From DASRDR01 sp963812945 [NCBI: uncultured Candidatus Rokubacteria bacterium] (GTDB lineage: Bacteria > Methylomirabilota > Methylomirabilia > Rokubacteriales), in NCBI GenBank assembly GCA_963812945.1, contig CAWEXD010000008.1, positions 2,542,001 to 2,606,000 of the forward strand: a DNA stretch of 64,000 nucleotides, read 5' to 3'. Position numbers and translations under genes: made by a program. Under the pieces are notes generated by a model. It was not told where the DNA came from. It worked only from the letters and a program-made list of their open reading frames with translations, and made no database searches. This document shows positions 9,980 to 17,839 of this stretch, piece by piece. Numbering within the stretch: the first letter of the stretch is position 1; the number at the start of each line of letters is the position of its first letter.

Positions 9980-11694
9980 TGAAGAAGGCCGCCCGGCGTC
10001 GGCGCCCGCGCCCGTCCAGAATGGTCGCCGATCTTGAAACGGCGCGCGCTCTATACGGCGAGGGCGCGGGCGATCGCAAGCTGGAGCTGCTGGCGGCGCT
10101 CGGGCGGACGCGTCTCGCGCGCGCCGCGGACGTCCTGCACCTCCACGAGATCCTCTGCTTCCTCCGCGCCTACCCGGATTCCCGCGAAGTGCTCGCCGCG
10201 GTGACCCGGATGCTCGAGAAGTTCGACCGGCGACCCGACCTCCGGCGGCACGCCCGCGCGCTCGAGAATCGCGGCATCGCCGGAACGGTGCTGCGCGATC
10301 GCTTCTTCGCCCCGCTGGTGCGCTGGCTCGCCGGGCGCTGGCCGGAGCGGCTTCGCATGGACTGGAAGAGGCTCGAGCACGCGGAACGGCTCGCGGCGCT
10401 GCTGCCGCTCCTCGCGGAGCACGCCGAGTCGCCGGCACTCGACGAGCTGGAGCACGACGCCCGGACCTGGGTCTCGAACCTCAAGCCCTCCGGCGAGACC
10501 GACGCGGCCTGGCTCGCCCGGGCGTTCTTCACGCGCCTCGTCGCCCACTGGGATCTCGTCGAGACGCTCTGGGACGATCTCGACCCGACACTGGTCCTCG
10601 AGCCCGGGCCCGACACCCCGTCGCGCACCCGGGCGTTTCTCGCCTCGGCGCCGCGCGGATTCTGGCAGCGGCGGCCGCTGCATCACGAGCGGCCCGACCT
10701 CGAGGCCGAGCTGCGGCGCCCGCCGGTCTCCGTGCGGACGCTGACGCCCGCCGCGGGGGACCGCGTCATCGACCTGGCGCGCGAGGCGATGGTCACGCGC
10801 CAGCGCGACCTCGACAATTTCTCCTACGGCGACCCGCACGACGTGCGGATGGTGGACTGCGGCGACGGCCTGGCGCTCGCGTGCATCGGGCTCCTGCCGG
10901 AGCGCCGCCTCATGCTCGAGGCGGTGTACGCCTTCCTGACGCTCAAGAACGGAGTGCCGATCGGCTACGTGCTGAACAGCGCGCTCTTCAACTCCGCCGA
11001 GATCGCCTACAACGTGTTCGAGACCTTTCGCGGCGCCGAGGCAGGTCTCGTGTACGGCCGCGTGCTCGCCACGGTGCGGCACCTGTTCGGCGCGGACACG
11101 TTCACGATCTATCCCTACCAGCTCGGCCAGGGAAACGAAGAGGCCATCGAGTCGGGCGCCTGGTGGTTCTACCAGAAGGTGGGGTTCCGGCCCCGACATC
11201 CAGCGGCGCTGAGGCTCATGGACCGCGAGGTCGCCGCCATGCGGCGCTATCCCCGTCACCGCAGCTCGCGCGCCACGCTCCGCGCGCTGGCCGGGCACAA
11301 TCTCTACTACCACGCCGGGCCCGGGCGTGACGACGTCATCGGCCTCCTGCCGCTTGCGAACGTCGGGCTCCACATGATGCGACTCTTCAACGAGCGCTTC
11401 GGCGGCGATCGCGCGCGCGGCACGCACGAGTGCGCCCGCGAGGCGAAGTCCCTCCTGGGGCTCGAGGAGCGCCGCACGTGGTCGCGCGGCCAGACCATGT
11501 GGTGGCACCGCTGGGCCCCGCTGGTCGTGGCGCTCCCCGGAATCGGGCGCTGGAGCGCGGAGGAGCGCCGGGCGCTCGCCGAGCTGATCCTCGCGAAGGG
11601 CGGCCGGCGAGAGTCCGATTTCGTGTGGCGGTTCGACGCCCACGCCCGGCTGCGCGCCGCGCTGCGCGCGCTGGCCGAGCGCCCGCCCGAGTGA
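9979..11694 (+). CDS. Uncharacterised protein with GNAT-like C-terminal half
   Basis: I do not recognise this 571-residue protein. It begins with a basic stretch (KKAARRRRPRPSR) and an alpha-helical region rich in Leu and Arg that could be a repeat scaffold. The region around residues 250-420 has acetyltransferase-like features: ALACIGLLPERR, a run resembling a GNAT core strand, and WWFYQKVGFRPRHP, much like the closing strand of GNAT enzymes. No signal peptide or membrane segment is visible. Its ATG overlaps the SDR stop (TGATGA), so it is coupled to the amidohydrolase-SDR unit although its role there is unclear. Confidence 0.6.
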   Translation: MKKAARRRRPRPSRMVADLETARALYGEGAGDRKLELLAALGRTRLARAADVLHLHEILCFLRAYPDSREVLAAVTRMLEKFDRRPDLRRHARALENRGIAGTVLRDRFFAPLVRWLAGRWPERLRMDWKRLEHAERLAALLPLLAEHAESPALDELEHDARTWVSNLKPSGETDAAWLARAFFTRLVAHWDLVETLWDDLDPTLVLEPGPDTPSRTRAFLASAPRGFWQRRPLHHERPDLEAELRRPPVSVRTLTPAAGDRVIDLAREAMVTRQRDLDNFSYGDPHDVRMVDCGDGLALACIGLLPERRLMLEAVYAFLTLKNGVPIGYVLNSALFNSAEIAYNVFETFRGAEAGLVYGRVLATVRHLFGADTFTIYPYQLGQGNEEAIESGAWWFYQKVGFRPRHPAALRLMDREVAAMRRYPRHRSSRATLRALAGHNLYYHAGPGRDDVIGLLPLANVGLHMMRLFNERFGGDRARGTHECAREAKSLLGLEERRTWSRGQTMWWHRWAPLVVALPGIGRWSAEERRALAELILAKGGRRESDFVWRFDAHARLRAALRALAERPPE

Positions 11695-11738
11695 CGGGCG
11701 GTGGCGCCTAGCATGCTGCCCCACGTCGCGGACGTCCA

Positions 11739-12260
11739 ATGACACGCGCGCGCGACATCGACCCGGCGCCCCACGTCGCGGCCGTGGTGGAAGCCCTCGC
11801 GCGGACCGGGCAGCCGCGCGCGCTCTTCGCGGCGCTGGACCGGGCGATGGGGGCCACGCTCGGGCACCGCCTGTTCACGGTCCTCCGCTACCATCCGGAG
11901 GCCCAGGAGTCCGAGCGGCTCTACACGAGCCAGGCCGGCGCGTACCCGGTGGGCGGGCGGAAGCCCGTCCGCGCGACGCCGGCCATGACGCGCCTCTTCG
12001 GCGAGCGCCGCCCGTACATCGGCCGCACGGCCGCGGACATCCGCGCCTCGTTCCCCGACGCCGAGCTGATCCTCTCCTTGGGCTGCGAGTCCGTCCTCAA
12101 CCTGCCGGTGCTGTTCGACGGACGCGTCCTCGGAACGATCAACCTCCTCCACTCGGCGGACTGGTACGACGAGGGCGACCTCCCGCTCGGGCTCACGTTC
12201 GCGGCGCTCGCGGTGCCGGGCTACCTGGCGGTAGCGGCGGGGCCGGCGGCCGCTGGGTGA
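11739..12260 (+). CDS. GAF-domain protein
   Basis: The 173-residue protein is a free-standing GAF-like sensor domain. It has RLYTSQAGAYPVGG, an ATPAMTRLFGERRPYIG stretch and the closing core LNLPVLFDGRVLGTINLLH, a typical GAF strand-turn-strand. No effector domain is attached. It could bind a small ligand and work with a separate partner, or form part of an aromatic/amine catabolic switch. It starts 44 bp after the unknown 571-residue protein, on the same strand. Confidence 0.75.
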   Translation: MTRARDIDPAPHVAAVVEALARTGQPRALFAALDRAMGATLGHRLFTVLRYHPEAQESERLYTSQAGAYPVGGRKPVRATPAMTRLFGERRPYIGRTAADIRASFPDAELILSLGCESVLNLPVLFDGRVLGTINLLHSADWYDEGDLPLGLTFAALAVPGYLAVAAGPAAAG

Positions 12261-12266
12261 GCCGGA

Positions 12267-13352
12267 CTAGGCGGGGTTGAGCTCCCGCCAGACCCGCCCG
12301 TCCCAGGCCTCCACGACGACGTAGTCGCCGTCGCGGCCGCGGAGGTACGGGTAGCCGAGCGGCACCTTGCCGTAGGGGGTGTCGAGGACGTACGTCGGGA
12401 TCGCGTAGCCGCTGGTGCGGCCCCTGAGCGCCCGGAAGATCTCGACCCCGCGCTCGACCGGCACGCGGAAGTGCTCCGTGCCCTCGAGGAGCTGCGCCTG
12501 GTAGCAGTAGTACGGGCGGACGCGCATCCGGACCAGGCCCTCGCACAGCGCCTTCATGGTCTCCGGGTCGTCGTTGATCCCGCGGAGGAGCACGCTCTGG
12601 TTGCCGACCGGGATCCCGGCGCGGAGGAGCCGGTCGCATGCCTCCGCCGCCTCGGGGGTGAGCTCCTTCGGGTGGTTGAAGTGCGTGTTCACCCAGATCG
12701 GATGGTAGCGCTCGAGCATCCGGCAGAGGGCGTCGGTGACGCGGAACGGGAGGGTCACGGGCAGCCGCGTCCCCAGCCGCACGATCTCGACGTGCGGGAT
12801 GCGCCGGAGCTCGGCGATCAGCCACTCGAGCTTCTCGTCGGAGAAGACGAGCGCGTCGCCGCCGGTCAGGAGCACGTCGCGGATCTCGGGGGTCCGGCGG
12901 AGCCAGTCGAGCCCGACCTCGAGCTCGCGCTTCTTCATGACCCACTCTTCGTCCCCGACCATTCGTTTCCGGAGGCAGAACCGGCAGTAGAGCGCGCACT
13001 CGTTGTTGACGCAGAAGGCGATCCGGTCGGGATACACCCGGATCACGTTCTTCACCGGCGAGTGCGCCACCTCGTCGAGCGGGTCGGCCACGCCGGCCGG
13101 ATCGTCCAGCTCGACCGTGCGCGGCACCACCTGCCGCCGGATGGGGCACTGCGGGTCGTCCGGGTCCATGAGCGACGCGTAGTACGGCGTGATGACGAAG
13201 CGGAAGCGCTCGGCGAGGGCGTCGATCGCCCGGCGCTCGTCGTCGGTCGGGTTGACGTAGCGTTCGAGCTCCTTCGCGCTCCGCACGCGCTCCTGCATCT
13301 GCCACACCCAGTCGCGCCACTGGGCGTCGGGGATCCCGTGAGGTCGCGGCAT
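12267..13352 (-). CDS. KamA family radical SAM aminomutase
   Basis: The 361-residue enzyme is of the lysine 2,3-aminomutase family, which uses a 4Fe-4S cluster, SAM and PLP to move an amino group. The cluster cysteines are Cys119-x3-Cys123-x2-Cys126 (CALYCRFC). TGGDAL matches the SAM-binding GGE/D motif, and the PLP lysine lies in LDTPYGKVPLGY. Clostridial KamA is about 415 residues, and this shorter form lacks part of its C-terminal extension. It could act on lysine, glutamate or another amino acid. The ATG has no Shine-Dalgarno and a promoter abuts it, so the transcript is probably leaderless. Confidence 0.85.
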   Translation of the reverse strand: MPRPHGIPDAQWRDWVWQMQERVRSAKELERYVNPTDDERRAIDALAERFRFVITPYYASLMDPDDPQCPIRRQVVPRTVELDDPAGVADPLDEVAHSPVKNVIRVYPDRIAFCVNNECALYCRFCLRKRMVGDEEWVMKKRELEVGLDWLRRTPEIRDVLLTGGDALVFSDEKLEWLIAELRRIPHVEIVRLGTRLPVTLPFRVTDALCRMLERYHPIWVNTHFNHPKELTPEAAEACDRLLRAGIPVGNQSVLLRGINDDPETMKALCEGLVRMRVRPYYCYQAQLLEGTEHFRVPVERGVEIFRALRGRTSGYAIPTYVLDTPYGKVPLGYPYLRGRDGDYVVVEAWDGRVWRELNPA

Positions 13353-13358
13353 GAACGG

Positions 13359-13387
13359 AGGCTAGCAACCGCGGCGAGGCGTGTCAA
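13359..13387 (-). promoter_or_regulatory. Promoter of the KamA-family gene (leaderless candidate)
   Basis: On the minus strand TTGACA (13387-13382) and TAGCCT (13364-13359) are 17 bp apart. The -10 box ends 6 nt before the ATG at 13352. There is no ribosome-binding site, so the transcription start should coincide with the start codon. Confidence 0.6.
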
Positions 13388-13449
13388 ACAGCGGGGCGAC
13401 CTCGCGACTGCTGTTTCCCGTCTCGGTGCCGAAATCGGAGGGGCGCCCG

Positions 13450-13455
13450 TATAAT
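13450..13455 (+). promoter_or_regulatory. -10 box 6 nt before the nucleotidyltransferase start
   Basis: A perfect TATAAT ends 6 nt before the ATG at 13462. No Shine-Dalgarno intervenes and the -35 region (TGCCGA, 17 bp upstream) is weak. This fits leaderless transcription. Confidence 0.55.
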
Positions 13456-13461
13456 CAGGGC

Positions 13462-13878
13462 ATGCTGGACCGGGCGACCATCGAGGAAGTCGTGCGATCG
13501 TTCTTCGACCGCCGTTCGGAGAGCGTCGCCGCCGTCTACATCTTCGGGAGCGTGGCTCGCGGGGACGCCAGCGATGCAAGTGACGTGGACCTCGCCGTGC
13601 TTTTCGGCAAGGACCCCCCGCGGACGCTCGACGGCCTTGGACTCGACCTGGCCGACGAGCTCCAGGCGGAGCTGGGCGCGCCCGTGCAGGTCGTCGTTCT
13701 GAACACGGCCCCGTGCGACCTGACCCACCGGGTGCTGCGCGACGGGCGGCTCCTGGTCGACCGCGATCCATCATCGCGTATCCGCTTCGAAATCCGAGCC
13801 CGGAACGAATACTTCGACCTCAAGCCCGTTCTGGACCGGTACCGACGAGGCCGACCGGAAGCGCCGGCACGCCGGTGA
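13462..13878 (+). CDS. Minimal nucleotidyltransferase (MNT-type)
   Basis: The 138-residue protein has the polymerase-beta-like nucleotidyltransferase core: FGSVARGDASDASDVDLAV at about 31-49 contains the GSxxRG motif and the DxD metal ligands. It resembles MNT antitoxins of the MntA/HepT type, which AMPylate their HEPN partner. The start at 13462 follows a perfect TATAAT by 6 nt. The stop overlaps a GTG that would start the HEPN partner (GTGA overlap), the usual arrangement of this pair. The partner is degenerate, so this gene may now be an orphan antitoxin. Confidence 0.85.
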   Translation: MLDRATIEEVVRSFFDRRSESVAAVYIFGSVARGDASDASDVDLAVLFGKDPPRTLDGLGLDLADELQAELGAPVQVVVLNTAPCDLTHRVLRDGRLLVDRDPSSRIRFEIRARNEYFDLKPVLDRYRRGRPEAPARR

Positions 13879-14171
13879 CTGACCCGGACCTCCTCGCGAA
13901 GAAGCTTGCCCTCATCGAAACTTCGGTCCGCGAGCTTCGAACGCTCGCCCGGCCGGAGAACGTCGCCCGGGACGAGCGCCTCGGCGAGCCGCGGACGAAT
14001 CGGGATCGGGCGAGCTGGCGGACCGGTTGGGTCGCATGGCCGGCTTCCGGAACGTCTTGGTCCACGGTTAACCAGGACGTGGATCTCGCCATCGTGCGGG
14101 ACATCCTGGTCAACCGGCTCGACGACCTGCTCGGCTTCGTGCGCGCGATTCGCATCCGGCTGGCGCCGTAG
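13875..14171 (+). pseudogene. Degenerate HepT/DUF86 (HEPN) partner
   Basis: The frame from GTG 13875 to TAG 14171 is open for 98 codons but is not a normal HEPN protein. Its start (TDPDLLAKKLALIETSVREL) and end (DVDLAIVRDILVNRLDDLL) match DUF86 proteins. The middle is wrong. The segment 14012-14068 reads ELADRLGRMAGFRNVLVHG in another frame, including the catalytic RNVLVH (R-x4-H), and then hits TAA at 14069-14071. Removing one A from GGTTAACC there would restore GYQDVD. About 30 residues normally found after LARPE, and about 15 before ELADRL, are also missing. The toxin is therefore very likely inactive. Confidence 0.75.
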
Positions 14172-14186
14172 CCGGCGCGCGCCTGC

Positions 14187-15074
14187 GTGACGTCCTCCGA
14201 CGCGCGACCTCAGCGTCCGCTCCTCTCGCTCGCCTACATGTGCGGCGCGGCCGGCACGTTCGCCCTCCTGAACGCGGCCGCGAAGGCGCTGACCGGGGAC
14301 TTCCCCGTCGTCCAGCTCCTGTGGGCGCGGACGGCGGGACACCTCGTCTTCGTGGTGGCGGCCTTCGGTCCCCGGTACGGGCGGCGACTGTTCGCGACTC
14401 GGCACCCGGTGTTCCAGCTCGCGCGCTCGTTGCTCCTCATGGGCTCCACGGCCTTCAACTTCCTGGCGCTTCGGTTCATCGGCCTCGCGACCGCGACGAC
14501 CATCAACTTCACCGCGCCGTTCATCGTGGCGCTCCTGGGAGTGCCCATGCTGGGCGAGCGGGTCGGCCTCCGCCGCTGGCTCACCATCGGCGTCGGGTTC
14601 CTCGGCGTCCTGGTGGTCATTCGGCCGGGGAGCAACGTCGCCCAGACGGCCTCCCTCCTGGCCATCGGCACCGCGGTCTGCTACGCGGGCTACCAGGTCC
14701 TGACGCGGCGGGTGGCGGCGACGGATCCTCCGGAGACGACCGTCGGCTACAGCGCGCTCCTCGGCACGGCGCTGACCACCCTGGTCCTGCCCTTCTTCTG
14801 GGTCACACCCACCTCGTGGACCCAGGTGGGCCTCTTGCTGAGCATGGGGATCACGGGCGGCCTCGGCCACTACCTCGTGGCGCGGGCCTACATGTGGGCG
14901 CCCGCCGCCGTCGTCTCCCCGTTCAACTACGTCCAGTTGCTCGGCGCCGCGATAACCGGCTACTTTTTCTTCGGCGAGGTGCCGGGCGCCACGCTCTGGC
15001 TGGGCGCGGCGCTCATCGTCGCCAGCGGCATCCTGATGGCGTGGAGCGAAGCGCGCCGGCCAGCCTCGGGGTGA
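14187..15074 (+). CDS. DMT/EamA family transporter
   Basis: The 295-residue integral membrane protein has about ten hydrophobic segments arranged as two EamA repeats, the first ending near residue 140 (VLVVIRPGSN) and the second at the C-terminus (IVASGILMAWSEA). Family members export amino acids, purines or other metabolites. The substrate is not indicated. It starts with GTG at 14187, 15 bp after the degenerate HEPN gene, and is likely independent of the toxin-antitoxin remnant. Confidence 0.88.
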   Translation: MTSSDARPQRPLLSLAYMCGAAGTFALLNAAAKALTGDFPVVQLLWARTAGHLVFVVAAFGPRYGRRLFATRHPVFQLARSLLLMGSTAFNFLALRFIGLATATTINFTAPFIVALLGVPMLGERVGLRRWLTIGVGFLGVLVVIRPGSNVAQTASLLAIGTAVCYAGYQVLTRRVAATDPPETTVGYSALLGTALTTLVLPFFWVTPTSWTQVGLLLSMGITGGLGHYLVARAYMWAPAAVVSPFNYVQLLGAAITGYFFFGEVPGATLWLGAALIVASGILMAWSEARRPASG

Positions 15075-15138
15075 GCATCATGCGGGCGCTGGTCTATTCT
15101 GGGACACGCGAAGGAACGCCAGCTCACGGAAAGGAGCG

Positions 15139-16158
15139 ATGGATGGGGACGATGCGCCGCCGGGGCCAGCCGTGAGTGCGCCACTCGCGTTCGGGCTGAC
15201 GCTCCCGAACCGGGGGGTCATGCTGGGCCTTACGACGCCGGCCCAGCTCCTCGACCTCGCCGATCGGGCCGAGGCCTCCGGCGTCTTCGACTCCGTCTGG
15301 GTCGGGGATTCGCTCTTCGCCAAGCCGCGCCTCGACGCGCTCACGCTGCTCGCCGCCATCGCGGGCCGGACGCGACGCGTGCGGCTCGGGCCGGCCTGCC
15401 TGGCCACGTTCCCCGTGCGAAACCCGCTCGTCTTCGCCTATGAGTGGGCGAGCCTCGACCGGATCGCCGAGGGCCGCACCGTCCTGATCGTCTGCGCCGG
15501 AGGCGGAAGCGCCGGAGACTGGGAGGCCGAGGCACGGGCGGTCGGCGTCCCCGTCGCCGAGCGCCAGCGCCGGCTCGAGGAGCACGTCACCATCCTCCGC
15601 CGGCTCTGGAGCGAGGAGCGGGTGACGCACCACGGTCAGTTCTTCCGGTTCGAGGACGTGACGCTCGAGCCGAAGCCGCTCCAGCAGCCCTGCCCCATCT
15701 GGCTCGCCAACAACCCCTGGACGATCCGTCCCGAGCCCGCGCGGATCGAGCGCGCGCTGAGGCGCGTGGCGCGCTTCGCCGATGGCTGGCAGACCCACAG
15801 CCTCCGCCCCGAGATCTTCGCCGAGTACTGGGACACGATCCGGCGATACACGCGTGAGGAAGGACGGGACCCCGACCGGCTGGGGAACTGCTACTACCAC
15901 AACATCAACGTGAACGAGGACCGCGAGGCGGCGCTCGCCGAGACCAAGCGTTTCCTCGACCGCTACTACTCCATCGATTACACCCGCGCCCGCATCGAGG
16001 CCTGGACCGCCCTGGGGAGCCCGCAGGAGTGCGTGGAGAGCCTGCGTCGGTTCCGTGGCACCGGCATGGAGCGGATCACGCTGCGCCTGACGAGCTGGGA
16101 CCAGGTCGGCCAGCTCGAGCGCGTGATCCGGGAAGTCCTGCCCCACGTGAACGGCTGA
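15139..16158 (+). CDS. LLM class flavin-dependent oxidoreductase
   Basis: The 339-residue protein is a bacterial-luciferase-like monooxygenase or F420/FMN oxidoreductase. It begins FGLTLPNRGVMLG, then SVWVGDSLFAKPRLDALTLL, AGRTRRVRLG, and the flavin-binding RLEEHVTILRRLW. Its closest relative in the window is the gene at 57817-58857, which shares PNRGV, GDNL/GDSL and KPR-DA motifs. A strong GGAAAGGAG lies before the ATG. The substrate is not identifiable. It stands alone between an exporter and a convergent small membrane protein. Confidence 0.9.
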   Translation: MDGDDAPPGPAVSAPLAFGLTLPNRGVMLGLTTPAQLLDLADRAEASGVFDSVWVGDSLFAKPRLDALTLLAAIAGRTRRVRLGPACLATFPVRNPLVFAYEWASLDRIAEGRTVLIVCAGGGSAGDWEAEARAVGVPVAERQRRLEEHVTILRRLWSEERVTHHGQFFRFEDVTLEPKPLQQPCPIWLANNPWTIRPEPARIERALRRVARFADGWQTHSLRPEIFAEYWDTIRRYTREEGRDPDRLGNCYYHNINVNEDREAALAETKRFLDRYYSIDYTRARIEAWTALGSPQECVESLRRFRGTGMERITLRLTSWDQVGQLERVIREVLPHVNG

Positions 16159-16219
16159 CGGACGGCGGGGCGCCGCTCGCGCCGGACGTCCCGAGCCCGG
16201 GCTCTGCCGCCGGGCTGCC

Positions 16220-16474
16220 TTACGCGGCCTGGCGCCCCTTCACGGCCCGGTAGATCGCCAGAAGGATGATCGTCCCCAGGATCGACGTGATCCAGCCGGC
16301 GGAGTAATCGGCGCCGCCCCAGAGCGCGCGGCCGACGAAGGTCCCCACCAGAGAGCCGACCAGCCCGAGCAGCATGGTCACGATCCACCCGCCCGGATCC
16401 TGGCCCGGCATGATCAGCTTGGCGAGTGCGCCGACGACGAGGCCAAAGAGCGCCTGACCCAAAAGGTGCAGCAT
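16220..16474 (-). CDS. GlsB/YeaQ/YmgE family membrane protein
   Basis: This 84-residue, three-segment membrane protein carries the transglycosylase-associated/YeaQ pattern: ALFGLVVGALAKLIMPGQDPGG, then GLVGSLVGTFVGRALWG, then a C-terminal helix ending in AIYRAVKGR. Members are small general-stress proteins of unknown mechanism. GGAGGGGG precedes the ATG. It is convergent with the LLM oxidoreductase, and the 60 bp between them contains a GC-rich palindrome (GAGCCCGGGCTC) that may help termination. Confidence 0.9.
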   Translation of the reverse strand: MLHLLGQALFGLVVGALAKLIMPGQDPGGWIVTMLLGLVGSLVGTFVGRALWGGADYSAGWITSILGTIILLAIYRAVKGRQAA

Positions 16475-16595
16475 GCCCCCTCCTCCGCGCGGCGCCTGCC
16501 GCGCACGCTCGATGACAAGATAGGCCGCTGGCTGGATTCTGTCGAGAGCCCTCCCGCCCGCGAGGGGCCGGACCCGGCTCCGGGCAAACGGTCGT

Positions 16596-17780
16596 CTACG
16601 CCGTTCCGAGCGCGGCCGTGGCCGCTGGCGCCAGGAAGCGGTCGAGCCGGTACCGGCTCCAGTCCGGCACGACCGTGGTGTCCCCGGTGGTGATCAGGTC
16701 CGCCACCATGGCACCCACCGCGGGCGAGATCTGGACTCCGACGCCCCCGCCACCCACGGCCTGAAAGAGCCCCCCAATGCCTGGCGTCGGGCCGAGGATC
16801 GGTCGCGTGTCAGGCGTGAGCGGATACAGACCCGCCCACCCGCCGGTCACCCGGAACTCACCGGCGCCGCGGTACCGGGCGGCCAGCGCCTCGGCGACCC
16901 GCGCCGAGTACTCCCAGTCAACGGCCTGGCGGAACCGGTCCGGATCCTCCGGGCGTTCCCAGTCGCCGTGCACTTCCCAGTGGAGGCCCGCAACGATCCG
17001 CGTCGGCGTGTCGTCGCGGAAGTAGAGCCCTTCCGCCTCGACGCCGGGCACGTAGTCGATGATAAAGGGCACCGGCGCGGCCAAAGGTCGGGGCGGCTCG
17101 AACTGAACCAGCTGGCGCCGGTAGCCGTCCACCGGCAGGTCGAGCCCGAGCGTGGCGCCGAGCCGCCGGGCCCAGGCGCCGCTCGCGTTGACCACCGTCT
17201 CGCAGTCGATGGTCTCGCCGTCGCAGAGGACGGCGGTGACCCGCTCGCCCGAGAGCCGGACTCCCGTCGCGCGCCGGCCCTGGAGCACGCGCCCGCCCGC
17301 CGCGCGGCCGAGCCCCGTCAGGACCTCGCAGTAGCGCACGGCGTCCACGTAGCCGTCCGATGGACCCCAGAGCGCGCCGGCCAGATCGTCCACGCGGAGG
17401 GACGGAACGACCCGCGTCACCTCGGCGGGCTCGAGCACCGTGGCGTCCGTGAGCCCGTGCTCCCGCTGCATGCGGACGCTCGCGTGGAACTGCGCGACGA
17501 CGTCGTCCGTGTGCCCGAGCCGCAGGTAGCCGTGATGGGTGAACGGCAAGCCGTGCTCCGCCTCGAGCCGGCGGAACAGCCGGATCGACCACGCGCAGAG
17601 GGCGACCTGATCCGCCGACAGGTACTGCGTCTCGACGACCGCCGCTGAGCGCCCCGTCGAGCCGGAGCCGAGGGTGGCCTGCTCGAGGAGCACGACGTCC
17701 CTGACACCGCGGGCCGACAGGTGGTAGAAGCAGCTCGCCCCGAACGCCCCGCCGCCGATCACCACAACCTGCGCCCGCAT
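16596..17780 (-). CDS. FAD-dependent oxidoreductase (DAO/sarcosine oxidase-like)
   Basis: The 394-residue flavoprotein opens with the FAD dinucleotide motif VVIGGGAFGASCFYHL and shows GSGSTGRSAA, matching D-amino-acid-oxidase and sarcosine/glycine-oxidase proteins. A late GGWAGLYPLTPDTRPILGPTP and GGGGVGVQISPAVG complete the fold. It probably oxidises a secondary or D-amino acid. A good GGAAAGGAAG lies before the ATG. The next gene upstream on the same strand (17840-18973) is a Gfo/Idh/MocA dehydrogenase, 59 bp away and transcribed first, so the two may be cotranscribed. Confidence 0.9.
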   Translation of the reverse strand: MRAQVVVIGGGAFGASCFYHLSARGVRDVVLLEQATLGSGSTGRSAAVVETQYLSADQVALCAWSIRLFRRLEAEHGLPFTHHGYLRLGHTDDVVAQFHASVRMQREHGLTDATVLEPAEVTRVVPSLRVDDLAGALWGPSDGYVDAVRYCEVLTGLGRAAGGRVLQGRRATGVRLSGERVTAVLCDGETIDCETVVNASGAWARRLGATLGLDLPVDGYRRQLVQFEPPRPLAAPVPFIIDYVPGVEAEGLYFRDDTPTRIVAGLHWEVHGDWERPEDPDRFRQAVDWEYSARVAEALAARYRGAGEFRVTGGWAGLYPLTPDTRPILGPTPGIGGLFQAVGGGGVGVQISPAVGAMVADLITTGDTTVVPDWSRYRLDRFLAPAATAALGTA

Positions 17781-17839
17781 CGGTCTTCCTTTCCGTCAGC
17801 CTGCGCGAGTTGCGGGGCCGATCGCGTCCAGGGCGAGCC

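Noticed and set aside
13713-14171. Genuine 152-residue protein in the HEPN region
   Set aside because: Its first third is an overlap with the nucleotidyltransferase in another frame; only the DUF86-like part from 13875 is meaningful, and that is degenerate.
16158-16220. Classical Rho-independent terminator at the GAGCCCGGGCTC palindrome
   Set aside because: The palindrome has no usable loop and no T-run. It was mentioned only as a possible aid to termination.
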